64,000 bases of DNA from the NCBI GenBank assembly GCA_020636225.1, contig JACJYI010000007.1, positions 248,001 to 312,000 on the forward strand, in the 5' to 3' direction. This document shows positions 1-7,854 of this stretch, piece by piece. Position 1 is the first letter of the stretch. Each line of letters begins with the position of its first letter. This stretch comes from Lewinellaceae bacterium (GTDB lineage: Bacteria; Bacteroidota; Bacteroidia; Chitinophagales; Saprospiraceae). The notes under the pieces were generated by a model. The model ran no database searches and was not told where the DNA came from. It saw only the letters and a program-made list of their open reading frames with translations. A program made the translations under genes and the position numbers.

Positions 1-239
1 CCCCTGAGGCATTGGAACCCCAACATTCCGGGGGTATTTCAGTCAACTTCTTCCATGATTCGGGTCAATCCAAAGCCACGCTTGTCTGAAATGACATCAA
101 GAATCAGGTGATCAATGGCCAGATGCATGTCGGTCTCCTCTGAAATTTGTTCAGGACAGGCGAATGTCCTGATCAACTGGTCAGGTGTCTGTCGAGATCT
201 GCCTACTTTTACCACAAAGCAACCCTTGCCTTTTTATTG
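1..239. other. Leading non-coding stretch with a doubtful minus-strand mini-ORF
   Basis: No convincing gene is visible before the DUF294 gene. On the minus strand an ATG at 128 opens a 29-codon frame ending at 39; it is preceded by a GGAG purine run at a ribosome-binding distance. The frame stays open upstream towards about 230 without a better start. The peptide matches no family I recognise, and plus-strand frames here are short. It could be the tail of a small gene or chance. Confidence 0.25.
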
Positions 240-2153
240 ATGCACAATGTCATCCCCGATCGCATCCGTCAATTCCTGGTCCGATATCCGCCATTTGACC
301 GGTTCAGGGCGGCCGACCTGGACCGGATCGTGGAAACGGCACGGATACGGCATCTGGAAAGCGGCGAGATCATCTTTCGTGAAGGCACATCAGGTGCAGA
401 CGCTTACTTTATGGTCTTTCAGGGAGGCATTGACATTCTCTACCAGGACTCCCTGATCGATCGTTGCGACGAAGGCGACCTGTTTGGTGTTCGACTGCTC
501 CTGGCGGAGAGCCCGTACCTGGCCACAGCCCGGGCATCCGAGGAATCGCTGGTCCTGTGCCTGGACAGGGAGGCCACGCGAACGCTCTTGCCACGGAATC
601 CGGAAGTGGCCCTGTTCATGGCCGCCAGCTTTGCTTCGGGCAAACGCAACCCAGACAACCCTGGCAGTGCCTCCCGGATGCTGAGTCGTCCCACCACTGC
701 TACCGGATCGACGTCTCTGACCTCCCTGCAACCGGTCCAACCGACCCAAACCCCGGTCCATTGCCCACCCGGCACTCCGATTCGCCAGGCCGCCAAACGA
801 ATGGAGGCTCACGAGGTGGGCTCCATGCTCATCTGCAATGAGGATCTGCATCCTGTTGGCATCTTTACCGACAAGGACCTGCGCAACCGGGTCGTGGCCG
901 GATCCGTCGGGATCGACGCACCAGTCGAATCCATCATGAAGGCACCGGTCATCACCTGCCCTCCCCACATCACGATGATGGAGGCGATGATCATCATGCT
1001 GCGACACCGCATTCACCACCTCTGCATGACGGCGACCGGATCACAAGACAGTCCGGCTCTCGGCATCCTGTCCGAACACGACCTGCTGGTGGCCCAGGGC
1101 AACCACCCCGCCGTCCTGATCCGGGACCTTCACCGGGCCCAACGGGTCGACACCCTGGCACAATTGCGCCAACAAGCCGACACCCTGGCACAAGACTATC
1201 TCCGTCGGGAAGTTTCTGTCCTGTATATTGCTCGCATTCTCACAGAAATCAATGATGCCCTGATCCGGGAATCGATTCGGATCGCCGCGCGGGAATTGGA
1301 CTGGACACCACCTGTGCCTTTTGCCTGGATGGGACTGGGCAGTGAGGGCCGGGGTGAACAATTGCTTCGATCGGATCAAGACAATGCCATCATTTTCTCA
1401 CCTCCGGAGGACCCCGGACTGACCAACGAGGTGCGCAACCAATTCCTGAGCCTGGCCAGCCGGGTGAATGCCATCTTTCATCAATGCGGATTTGAGGATT
1501 GCCCGGCCGAGATCATGGCCCGCAATCCGACCTGGTGCCTGACCAGTGTGGAATGGGCCGAACGTTTCCATACCTGGATGCATACGCCCGGTGAGCAGGA
1601 AGTCATGCATGCGAATATCTTCTTTGACTTCCGCAATGTCTATGGGGACACCACACTGACGGACCAGTTGAGTGCGACCATCGCCGACGCATTGGCCGGC
1701 AACAAGATCTTCCTGAGCCTCATGGCCAAGGATGCCGTACGCAATCCTCCCCCCCTCTCCTTCTTTCGCAACTTCATCGTGGAAAAAGACGGTGAGCATC
1801 GCGATCAGTTCGATATCAAGCTCCGCGCCATGATGCCGCTCATCGATGCCGCCCGTACCCTGACGCTCTACCACGGTCAATTCGATGTGAAGCATACGGT
1901 CGATCGACTGAACCGACTGGCTGACCTGGAACCACAGAATCGTTCGCTCTACCAGGAAGCAGCCGAAGCCTTCGAGATCCTGATGCGATTTCGGGCAGAA
2001 AATGGGTTGCGCCACCAGGACAGCGGACGTTACCTGCAACTGGACCGGTTGAGCAAGTTGGACCGTCTCCAGTTGCGAAACTGCTTTCATCCCATCCGCG
2101 ATCTGCAAGAGATCCTGGAAACCAGGTTCCAACTGAATCTTTTCTCCCGATGA
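240..2153 (+). CDS. Cyclic-nucleotide-binding/CBS/DUF294 putative nucleotidyltransferase signalling protein
   Basis: A 637-residue cytoplasmic signalling protein. The order of domains is a cNMP-binding/Crp-like domain (about residues 10-130, with the ESGEIIFREG strand typical of the fold), a CBS pair (about 180-300, with the GIFTDKDLRNR and GILSEHDLL repeat ends), then a GlnD-like DUF294 nucleotidyltransferase domain with GSEGRGEQ followed by SDQDNA (about 360-380), and the DUF294 C-terminal domain. The ATG at 240 was chosen because the cNMP domain begins directly after it; a TTG at 147 would add 31 residues with no recognisable domain. The stop overlaps the next start (ATGA). In other bacteria this protein and a DnaQ-like exonuclease commonly sit beside acetate uptake or acetyl-CoA synthetase genes; those would lie outside the window. 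The substrate of the nucleotidyltransferase domain is unknown. Confidence 0.85.
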   Translation: MHNVIPDRIRQFLVRYPPFDRFRAADLDRIVETARIRHLESGEIIFREGTSGADAYFMVFQGGIDILYQDSLIDRCDEGDLFGVRLLLAESPYLATARASEESLVLCLDREATRTLLPRNPEVALFMAASFASGKRNPDNPGSASRMLSRPTTATGSTSLTSLQPVQPTQTPVHCPPGTPIRQAAKRMEAHEVGSMLICNEDLHPVGIFTDKDLRNRVVAGSVGIDAPVESIMKAPVITCPPHITMMEAMIIMLRHRIHHLCMTATGSQDSPALGILSEHDLLVAQGNHPAVLIRDLHRAQRVDTLAQLRQQADTLAQDYLRREVSVLYIARILTEINDALIRESIRIAARELDWTPPVPFAWMGLGSEGRGEQLLRSDQDNAIIFSPPEDPGLTNEVRNQFLSLASRVNAIFHQCGFEDCPAEIMARNPTWCLTSVEWAERFHTWMHTPGEQEVMHANIFFDFRNVYGDTTLTDQLSATIADALAGNKIFLSLMAKDAVRNPPPLSFFRNFIVEKDGEHRDQFDIKLRAMMPLIDAARTLTLYHGQFDVKHTVDRLNRLADLEPQNRSLYQEAAEAFEILMRFRAENGLRHQDSGRYLQLDRLSKLDRLQLRNCFHPIRDLQEILETRFQLNLFSR

Positions 2154-2821
2154 GATGGCCCTGGCAGAAACGCACACCCCCTCCCGAGCGATACCGCCGT
2201 TACCAGGAGCAGATGAGCATGAAAACCTGGTCGCCATCTACACTGATCGCGGATCTGCCCATTGTGGTCCTGGATGCAGAAACGACCGGGATGGATCCCC
2301 GAAAGGATCGCCTGATCAGTCTGTCCGCCGTGGTCGTCCGGGGTCGGGAAGTCCTCCTGAACCGTTCCTTTGACGCACTGGTCCGGAATCCTTACGGCCA
2401 GGAGGGCCGGACAGCTGCCCAGGTTCATGGCATCCTGGCCTCCGAGAGTGCCCGTGGAGAAGACGAGGTCGAGGTGATCTTCCATTTCCTGGAGTTCATC
2501 CAGGGACATTGGCTGGCCGGCCATTTCATCGGCCACGATATCGGCATTCTGGATGCCATCCTCCAGAAAGCAGGTTGCCCCCCACTCCAGAATCGCGTAC
2601 TGGATACGGCGACCCTCTACAGGCGATGGCAGCAGGGCCCATTGCCATCGGAAACTCCGGAGAACACACCCATCAGCCTGGACCCTCTTTGCCGGGAGTT
2701 GAACGTGCCCGTTCAGGACCGGCACACCGCTGCCGGCGATACGCTGATGACCGCGCTGGTATTGATCCGATTGCTGGGGAAATTGGAAAAACGGGGTATC
2801 CTTCGAGTCAAGGACCTGTGA
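2150..2821 (+). CDS. 3'-5' exonuclease, DnaQ/PolC-like (DEDDh)
   Basis: A 223-residue exonuclease of the DEDDh superfamily. Exo I is visible as LDAETTG (D42, E44), Exo II around GHFIGHDIGILD (D130 or D135), and Exo III as RHTAAGDTL with H192 and D197. These are the residues that bind two metal ions in DNA polymerase III epsilon-like nucleases. The start overlaps the stop of the DUF294 gene by 4 nt (ATGA), so the two are probably translationally coupled. The first ~35 residues are basic and lie outside the nuclease fold. The coupling suggests a shared pathway, but the role is probably not replication proofreading, because no polymerase gene is nearby. Confidence 0.85.
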   Translation: MRWPWQKRTPPPERYRRYQEQMSMKTWSPSTLIADLPIVVLDAETTGMDPRKDRLISLSAVVVRGREVLLNRSFDALVRNPYGQEGRTAAQVHGILASESARGEDEVEVIFHFLEFIQGHWLAGHFIGHDIGILDAILQKAGCPPLQNRVLDTATLYRRWQQGPLPSETPENTPISLDPLCRELNVPVQDRHTAAGDTLMTALVLIRLLGKLEKRGILRVKDL

Positions 2822-3412
2822 TCACTCCGAGGGCCTGGGCGCAAATCCACCCAGACGAAGGGTGACCTGTCCGGACAATCCACTGAAGTCCTCGCTTTCC
2901 AGACCATAGGGAAATCCATCTACCTGTAGGACCTGGCGATATCCGCCAGTGACGACCAGTCGGACCAATCGGGTCAGATTCAGTTCTACCCCGGCTTCCG
3001 GCTGCAGGCTGACGACACTGTCGGTGTACGATGCCTCGACATTATCTCTGTCCTGGAGGGTCAGTCCGCCCCAGCCGGCCTTCAGGCTGATATACGGGTG
3101 GATCTTCTCGCGGTTGAGGATGCTGTATCCTGTCCAGATGCCTCCGTTCAATATCCCGATGGTATAGTCGCCGAAATGAGCTGATGAGGAGCTGAAGGAC
3201 GACTCAAGAAACCCGCCGAGAAAGAATCCCCCCACCAGAACCCCACCCCCGGCACCACGGTGTAACCCTACTTCATCCAACAATTGGGTGACACCGAAAT
3301 ACGGGCCTCCGAATCCACTGATCCGGCCGGTCTCATCCTGGAGGGTTTCCACCTGAGCCTGAACACCGGACAGGCATCCCAGGGAAATCAAGAGCATCAT
3401 TCGAATGATCAT
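2822..3412 (-). CDS. Secreted outer-membrane-type protein, tandem paralogue 1
   Basis: A 196-residue protein with a clear signal peptide (hydrophobic MLLISLGCLSG run ending in VQAQ). The mature part alternates glycine-rich and aromatic strands (GGPYFGV, GGGVLVGGFFLGGF, GYRQVL, VTLRLGGF), as expected for a small beta-barrel or beta-sandwich in the outer membrane. It is clearly homologous along its length to the neighbouring gene at 3519-4109: both have FGGP near the mature N-terminus, GGGV(L/I)xGxFFLGGF, a KIHPY/RIHPY block and a terminal RxGGF. The stop abuts the convergent exonuclease. Function unknown. Confidence 0.7.
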   Translation of the reverse strand: MIIRMMLLISLGCLSGVQAQVETLQDETGRISGFGGPYFGVTQLLDEVGLHRGAGGGVLVGGFFLGGFLESSFSSSSAHFGDYTIGILNGGIWTGYSILNREKIHPYISLKAGWGGLTLQDRDNVEASYTDSVVSLQPEAGVELNLTRLVRLVVTGGYRQVLQVDGFPYGLESEDFSGLSGQVTLRLGGFAPRPSE

Positions 3413-3518
3413 GAGAAATGGGGTTTAGTACAGGACGGCATGCACAAACGTCTTCCCTTAAACGAATGACATCTGCCATTCGTGGGTTCACTCTGTCAAA
3501 AAAACATTCAGCTGAGGG

Positions 3519-4109
3519 CTATTCCGGAAAACCTCCAAACCGCATGGTCACGCCACCCATCCAGCCACCCAGGCGGTTTTCAGAGATGCCATCGGGCAGG
3601 GCGTCCAGGAGCTCGAATGACCGGTAACTGGCGACCAGCGCGATCTTCCAGAAGGGAAGCACATTCAACTCAATACCCAGGTCGGATTGGATGGCCAGGA
3701 AACCGTCCTCATAGACCGGTTTGTCGACCAGGTCCTGGTAGATATCCAGTTCACCCCATCCGATCTTGGTCGACAGGTAGGGATGGATCCTCTTTTCCAC
3801 CATGGGGACATACCCCACCCAGAGCCCTCCCATCCCGAGATCGGCATCGAAGGAGGTGCCATTGACCTGCCGGTTATCCTGATCCAGGCCCATACCAAAC
3901 CCTCCCAGGAAGAAATCTCCGAGAATGACCCCGCCACCACCTCCAGAGCCAAATGCCAGTCCGTCCAGACCAGAGGAAATCTCAAGGAAAGGCCCTCCGA
4001 ATCCCCCGATGGAGAGGGGTTTGCGTGTGGATTCAGATTCGTTTTGACCATAGGCGTGATCCAGTCCGATCATTGCAACGACAAGCGCCAGACATAGCAA
4101 CCGTTTCAT
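3519..4109 (-). CDS. Secreted outer-membrane-type protein, tandem paralogue 2
   Basis: A 196-residue protein with signal peptide MKRLLCLALVVAMIGLDHAY ending at a GQ cleavage site. The ATG at 4109 was preferred over the upstream alternative start at 4145 because the signal peptide begins there. The mature protein has the same glycine-rich strand pattern as the downstream paralogue (FGGPF, GGGGGVILGDFFLGGFGMG, RIHPYLSTKIGWGEL, MRFGGFPE). The 106-nt gap between the two genes and their co-orientation suggest duplication and co-transcription. A -7 element lies at 4130-4137. Function unknown; a structural or lipid-handling outer-membrane role is only a guess. Confidence 0.72.
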   Translation of the reverse strand: MKRLLCLALVVAMIGLDHAYGQNESESTRKPLSIGGFGGPFLEISSGLDGLAFGSGGGGGVILGDFFLGGFGMGLDQDNRQVNGTSFDADLGMGGLWVGYVPMVEKRIHPYLSTKIGWGELDIYQDLVDKPVYEDGFLAIQSDLGIELNVLPFWKIALVASYRSFELLDALPDGISENRLGGWMGGVTMRFGGFPE

Positions 4110-4129
4110 ACAACAAGATTTTTCCCTTT

Positions 4130-4162
4130 CAAAAATATGGCCCATCCCGGATCATTGCCCAA
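4130..4162 (-). promoter_or_regulatory. Bacteroidota-type promoter for the paralogue pair
   Basis: On the minus strand TATTTTTG (4137-4130) matches the TAnnTTTG -7 consensus exactly. A TTG (4162-4160) sits 22 nt upstream, within the usual -33 spacing. The start codon follows 20 nt later. Confidence 0.5.
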
Positions 4163-4249
4163 GGACAGGATGAGAAATCCATTAAAACTGCCCGCCAGGA
4201 TCCCCTGCTTGCCACGTCGACGAGGTCAAAACCTTTTGGCAAAGGCATG

Positions 4250-4257
4250 TATCTTTG
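4250..4257 (+). promoter_or_regulatory. -7 promoter element for glyS
   Basis: TATCTTTG matches TAnnTTTG exactly and ends 33 nt before the glyS start. A well-spaced -33 TTG is not obvious, so only the -7 element is claimed. Confidence 0.5.
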
Positions 4258-4290
4258 CCGCCGGCTTACAACGGCCTTAAACCACATGCT

Positions 4291-5844
4291 ATGTCCGCAT
4301 CGTCTGAAGACCAGTTCAAGAATATCGTCTCTCATTGCAAGGAATACGGGTTCATCTATCCCTCCAGCGAGATCTATGACGGCCTCAGTGCCGCTTATGA
4401 CTACGGGCCCTACGGCGTGGAGCTGAAGAACAATATCAAGGACTATTGGTGGCAGGCCATGGTGCGGATGCACGACAATATCGTGGGCATCGATGCGGCG
4501 ATCTTCATGCATCCCAAGACCTGGAAGGCCTCCGGACACGTCGACGCCTTCAACGATCCACTCATCGACAACAAGGACAGCAAGAAGCGGTACCGGGCTG
4601 ATGTGATGATCGAGGAATATGTGGAGAAGATCGAGGCCAAGATCAGCAAGGAAGTGGACAAGGCGGCCAAGCGCTTTGGCGACACCTTCGACGAGGCCAT
4701 GTACCGGCAGACCAATCCGCGGGTGATGGAATACCAGGCCCAGATCGATGCGATCAAAACACGGTTGGCCAATTGCATGACCAACGGTGACATGGATGGC
4801 CTGAAGGCCTTGATCGAGGAACTGGAGATCGCCGACCCGGTCAGCGGCAGCCGCAACTGGACGGAAGTCCGGCAGTTCAACCTGATGTTCTCCACCCAGC
4901 TGGGCAACATCGCCGGTGAAGAAGGCAAGCTCTATCTCCGTCCTGAGACGGCGCAGGGGATCTTCGTGAATTTCCTCAATGTCCAGAAGACCACACGACA
5001 GAAAGTGCCCTTTGGCATTGCCCAGATCGGCAAGGCCTTCCGGAACGAGATCGTGGCCCGGCAGTTCATCTTCCGCATGCGGGAGTTCGAGCAGATGGAG
5101 ATGCAATTCTTCGTGCGGCCCGGCACGGAGATGGAGTTTTACATGTACTGGAAGGAGGAGCGGATGAAGTGGCACCTGGCCCTGGGCACCCCGGCAGAGA
5201 AGCTGAAGTTCAAGGACCACGACAACCTGGCCCATTACGCCAATGCGGCGGTGGACATCCAGTTTGAGTTCCCCTTCGGCTTCCGCGAGCTGGAGGGCAT
5301 CCACAGCCGAACGGACTACGACCTGAAGAGCCACCAGGAGCTGTCCGGCCGGAAGCTGCAGTATTTCGATCCCGAGCTCAACGAGAATTACATCCCGTAT
5401 GTGGTGGAGACTTCCATCGGGTGCGACCGGATGTTCCTGGCCATGATGAGCCATGCCCTGGTGGAGGAGACCGTGCCCGATGCGGACGGAAAGGATTCGA
5501 CCCGGACGGTGCTCAAGCTCCCCCCCGCGCTGGCCCCGATCAAGTGTGCTGTGCTACCGCTCGTCAAGAACAAGGAAGAGTTGACCGACAAGGCCACTGC
5601 CGTGCTCCACAAGTTGAAGGCTCACTTCCCTTGTCAGTATGACGAAAAGGATGCCATCGGTCGGCGTTACCGCCGCCAGGATGCCATCGGCACGCCGTAT
5701 TGCGTGACGGTGGATTTCCAGACGCTGGAGGATGACACGGTGACCATCCGGGATCGGGATACCCTGGAGCAGGTGCGGGTCAGCATCGATGAAGTCACGG
5801 CCAGGGTGTTGGCCAGAACGAGCATGGCGAATCTGTTCGCCTGA
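4291..5844 (+). CDS. glyS: Glycyl-tRNA synthetase, class II single-chain type
   Basis: A 517-residue enzyme that charges tRNA-Gly with glycine in the cytoplasm. It is the homodimeric alpha2, eukaryote-like form used by Bacteroidota, not the split glyQ/glyS form. Visible class II signatures are the N-terminal SSEIYDGLSAAYDYGP block, motif 2 around FRNEIVARQFIFRMREFEQ, and motif 3 in TSIGCDRMFLAM. A C-terminal anticodon-binding domain starts at about residue 420 (APIKCAVLPLVKNKE). A charged helical insertion at about residues 105-170 separates motif 1 from the catalytic core. The ATG at 4291 was chosen over 4255 because the first twelve residues of the longer frame lie within the promoter region and the family starts near SSEDQFKNIV. 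Confidence 0.97.
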   Translation: MSASSEDQFKNIVSHCKEYGFIYPSSEIYDGLSAAYDYGPYGVELKNNIKDYWWQAMVRMHDNIVGIDAAIFMHPKTWKASGHVDAFNDPLIDNKDSKKRYRADVMIEEYVEKIEAKISKEVDKAAKRFGDTFDEAMYRQTNPRVMEYQAQIDAIKTRLANCMTNGDMDGLKALIEELEIADPVSGSRNWTEVRQFNLMFSTQLGNIAGEEGKLYLRPETAQGIFVNFLNVQKTTRQKVPFGIAQIGKAFRNEIVARQFIFRMREFEQMEMQFFVRPGTEMEFYMYWKEERMKWHLALGTPAEKLKFKDHDNLAHYANAAVDIQFEFPFGFRELEGIHSRTDYDLKSHQELSGRKLQYFDPELNENYIPYVVETSIGCDRMFLAMMSHALVEETVPDADGKDSTRTVLKLPPALAPIKCAVLPLVKNKEELTDKATAVLHKLKAHFPCQYDEKDAIGRRYRRQDAIGTPYCVTVDFQTLEDDTVTIRDRDTLEQVRVSIDEVTARVLARTSMANLFA

Positions 5845-6074
5845 TCACCTGGGGCTTGATGGTCCAGTTGTTCGCATCATACCTTAAAAGAACCAGGGAT
5901 TCCTTGCTCCTTGCGGATTCACCTTATTGACATTCCATCATGTCCCGGAGTGATTGCTCCTACAGGACAACGGGCAGGTCATTCCTGCCACTTGTCAATA
6001 CTTTGTTAATTCTTTCATGCCGATTGGATGTCATTGGATGGAGGGGATAGCTTTGGGGCGTCAATTTACAGGCG
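5845..6074 (+). promoter_or_regulatory. Intergenic with promoter TTG-N21-TAGCTTTG (6024-6055)
   Basis: The gap after glyS holds a small hairpin (GGCAGG..CCTGCC near 5970-5990) and a good Bacteroidota promoter: TTG at 6024-6026, a 21-nt spacer, and TAGCTTTG at 6048-6055. The promoter points at the small ORF at 6075 and supports it as a real gene, possibly the first gene of the efflux transcript. Confidence 0.45.
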
Positions 6075-6461
6075 ATGCTATTGATCGGTTTTATTTTGAG
6101 TATCCTGGCGGGCTTTACCCCGCTGCATGGCAATCCTGCTGCCACGGGGTATTCCGGGACGGATCAGGATGTATTGACTGCATTAACCTGTTCGTTCGAT
6201 GCGCCAGATTCCTCAGCTGAGCTTCGGTTGGCGCTGCCAGTACTGCCCGTTGGAAATATCCTGCCGTTATTGCTGGCCGAACCTGAACTGGAGACCGGGA
6301 GCAGTTCTACCCAGAACCATGGCAAATCGGGTATCCTCCTGACCGACCGTGAATCCAATCCCCTCCATTTATTCCCTTTTGCCACCCTCCATCCAACACC
6401 TGGATATCCTGGAAGGGTGACGCCTCCCCGTTTTATTCTGCATCAGGCATTTCTGATTTGA
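6075..6461 (+). CDS. Small putative secreted protein upstream of RND efflux operon
   Basis: A 128-residue ORF starting with a hydrophobic stretch (MLLIGFILSILAGFTPLHG) that looks like a signal peptide or a single membrane anchor. The rest is proline-rich with no domain I recognise. Supporting evidence is the well-spaced promoter 19 nt upstream of the ATG and the position ahead of an efflux operon in the same direction. Evidence against is the 288-nt gap to the adaptor gene and the unusual composition. Treat as a hypothetical protein. Confidence 0.45.
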   Translation: MLLIGFILSILAGFTPLHGNPAATGYSGTDQDVLTALTCSFDAPDSSAELRLALPVLPVGNILPLLLAEPELETGSSSTQNHGKSGILLTDRESNPLHLFPFATLHPTPGYPGRVTPPRFILHQAFLI

Positions 6462-6583
6462 ATCCTGCTCATCCCTTCCCCGGGATCGATGAGCAACCTC
6501 TATTCCTACGTGGTCAGATCATGTTGACTGCCCTGCCGGAATATCCCCGTCATTGATGTTGTTCGTCACCCCGGCAAGGGACG

Positions 6584-6599
6584 GTTCACGAATGTGAAC
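6584..6599. promoter_or_regulatory. Inverted repeat upstream of efflux operon (operator candidate)
   Basis: GTTCACGAATGTGAAC is a perfect 6-bp inverted repeat with a 4-nt centre. It lies 150 nt upstream of the RND adaptor gene in the 288-nt gap 6462-6749. No dedicated regulator gene is adjacent. Its size fits a dimeric repressor site, but a short transcript hairpin is equally possible. Confidence 0.3.
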
Positions 6600-6749
6600 A
6601 CTGCATCTGGATCAAGCTCAGGGCAAGCCAACCATGAATATGGCCATCCAGTCCTGCCTTGATCAGGTGATATAAGCTTGCACGAACGGGAGCATTCCCT
6701 CAGGCACTTTCCGGTCCAATCCAACTCAACACGATAATTCCTATTTCAC

Positions 6750-7829
6750 ATGAAGAATTTCATTCTCCTGTTTGGCTCTTTCATCCTGTTCTGGTCCTGT
6801 CAGACAGAACATGCTGCCGAACACCATGAAACGCCGCGTTTGCAGGTAGCCACCCCTCTGGTGATCGACACCACCGTTACCCGATCCTATGTGTGTCAGA
6901 TCCATGCCAGCAAGCATATCGAGCTACGCGCCCTCGAACAGGGCTATCTGCAACATATCTCCGTGGATGAGGGCCAGACGGTCACAGCCGGTCAACCCAT
7001 GTTCAAGATCCTGCCGAACGTCTATGAAGCCGAGTTGATGAAAACGAAGGCCGAGGCGGAAATGGTCCGGATCGAATACCAGAACACCAAGATGTTGGCC
7101 GACCAGAAGGTGGTTTCTGCCAATGAACTGGCCCTGGCCAAGGCTAAGCTGGACAAGGCTCTGGCCGAGGTCAAACTGGCGGAAACCCACCTGGGCTTCA
7201 CCAATATCATGGCTCCTTTTACGGGGATCATGGATAAACTGCATGTTCGGGAAGGCAGCCTGCTCGAAGAGGGCGAACTGTTAACTACCCTATCGGACAA
7301 CAGCCATATGTGGGTATACTTCAACGTGCCAGAGGCCGAGTATCTGGATTATGTCACCAAAGGCAAGACCACCAATGCCCAGCAGGTCGAACTGCAGATG
7401 GCCAATGGCCAGGTATTTCCCCACTCAGGAAAGGTATCGACCATTGAGGGGGAATTCAATCCTGAGACCGGCAACATCCAATTCCGGGCTGATTTCCCCA
7501 ATCCCGAAAAGATCCTGCGCCATGGAGAAACCGGGAATATCCTCATGCACCTGCCGGCCCGCAATGCCATGATCATACCCCAGAAGGCCACGTTCGAGAT
7601 CCTGGACGAGAAATATGTCTACATCGTCAATGCGGAGAACCGACTCGAACAGAAGCGGATCGAGATTGCCGAGGAGCTTCCTCACCTCTACATCATCCGA
7701 TCGGGTGTTGGCCCCAAGGACCGGATCCTCCTGGAAGGTCTCCGACGCGTGAAGAATGGCCAGGAGATCGAGGTGAACCTGCAATCCCCCGACCAGATGC
7801 TCTCCGAATTAGAACTCGACGCCGAATAG
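6750..7829 (+). CDS. RND efflux periplasmic adaptor (membrane fusion protein), lipoprotein
   Basis: A 359-residue AcrA/MexA-type adaptor that links the inner-membrane RND pump to the outer-membrane channel. It starts with a lipoprotein signal (FILFWSC, lipid attachment at C17). The family order is visible: a lipoyl-like half motif (IELRALEQGYLQHISVDEGQ), an alpha-hairpin rich in A/K/E (about residues 90-145), the second lipoyl half (IMAPFTGIMDKLHVREGSLL), a beta-barrel domain, and a membrane-proximal domain ending near LLEGLRRVKNGQEIEV. It is followed by the pump gene after 25 nt and forms a three-gene operon. The substrate cannot be read from sequence; the pump type suggests hydrophobic or amphiphilic drugs, not metals. 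Confidence 0.93.
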   Translation: MKNFILLFGSFILFWSCQTEHAAEHHETPRLQVATPLVIDTTVTRSYVCQIHASKHIELRALEQGYLQHISVDEGQTVTAGQPMFKILPNVYEAELMKTKAEAEMVRIEYQNTKMLADQKVVSANELALAKAKLDKALAEVKLAETHLGFTNIMAPFTGIMDKLHVREGSLLEEGELLTTLSDNSHMWVYFNVPEAEYLDYVTKGKTTNAQQVELQMANGQVFPHSGKVSTIEGEFNPETGNIQFRADFPNPEKILRHGETGNILMHLPARNAMIIPQKATFEILDEKYVYIVNAENRLEQKRIEIAEELPHLYIIRSGVGPKDRILLEGLRRVKNGQEIEVNLQSPDQMLSELELDAE

Positions 7830-7854
7830 GTTCACCTACTAAATACCGGAACTC

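Noticed and set aside
4129..5454. 441-codon minus-strand frame opposite glyS
   Set aside because: Antisense shadow of glyS; composition is L/H/V/D rich without motifs.
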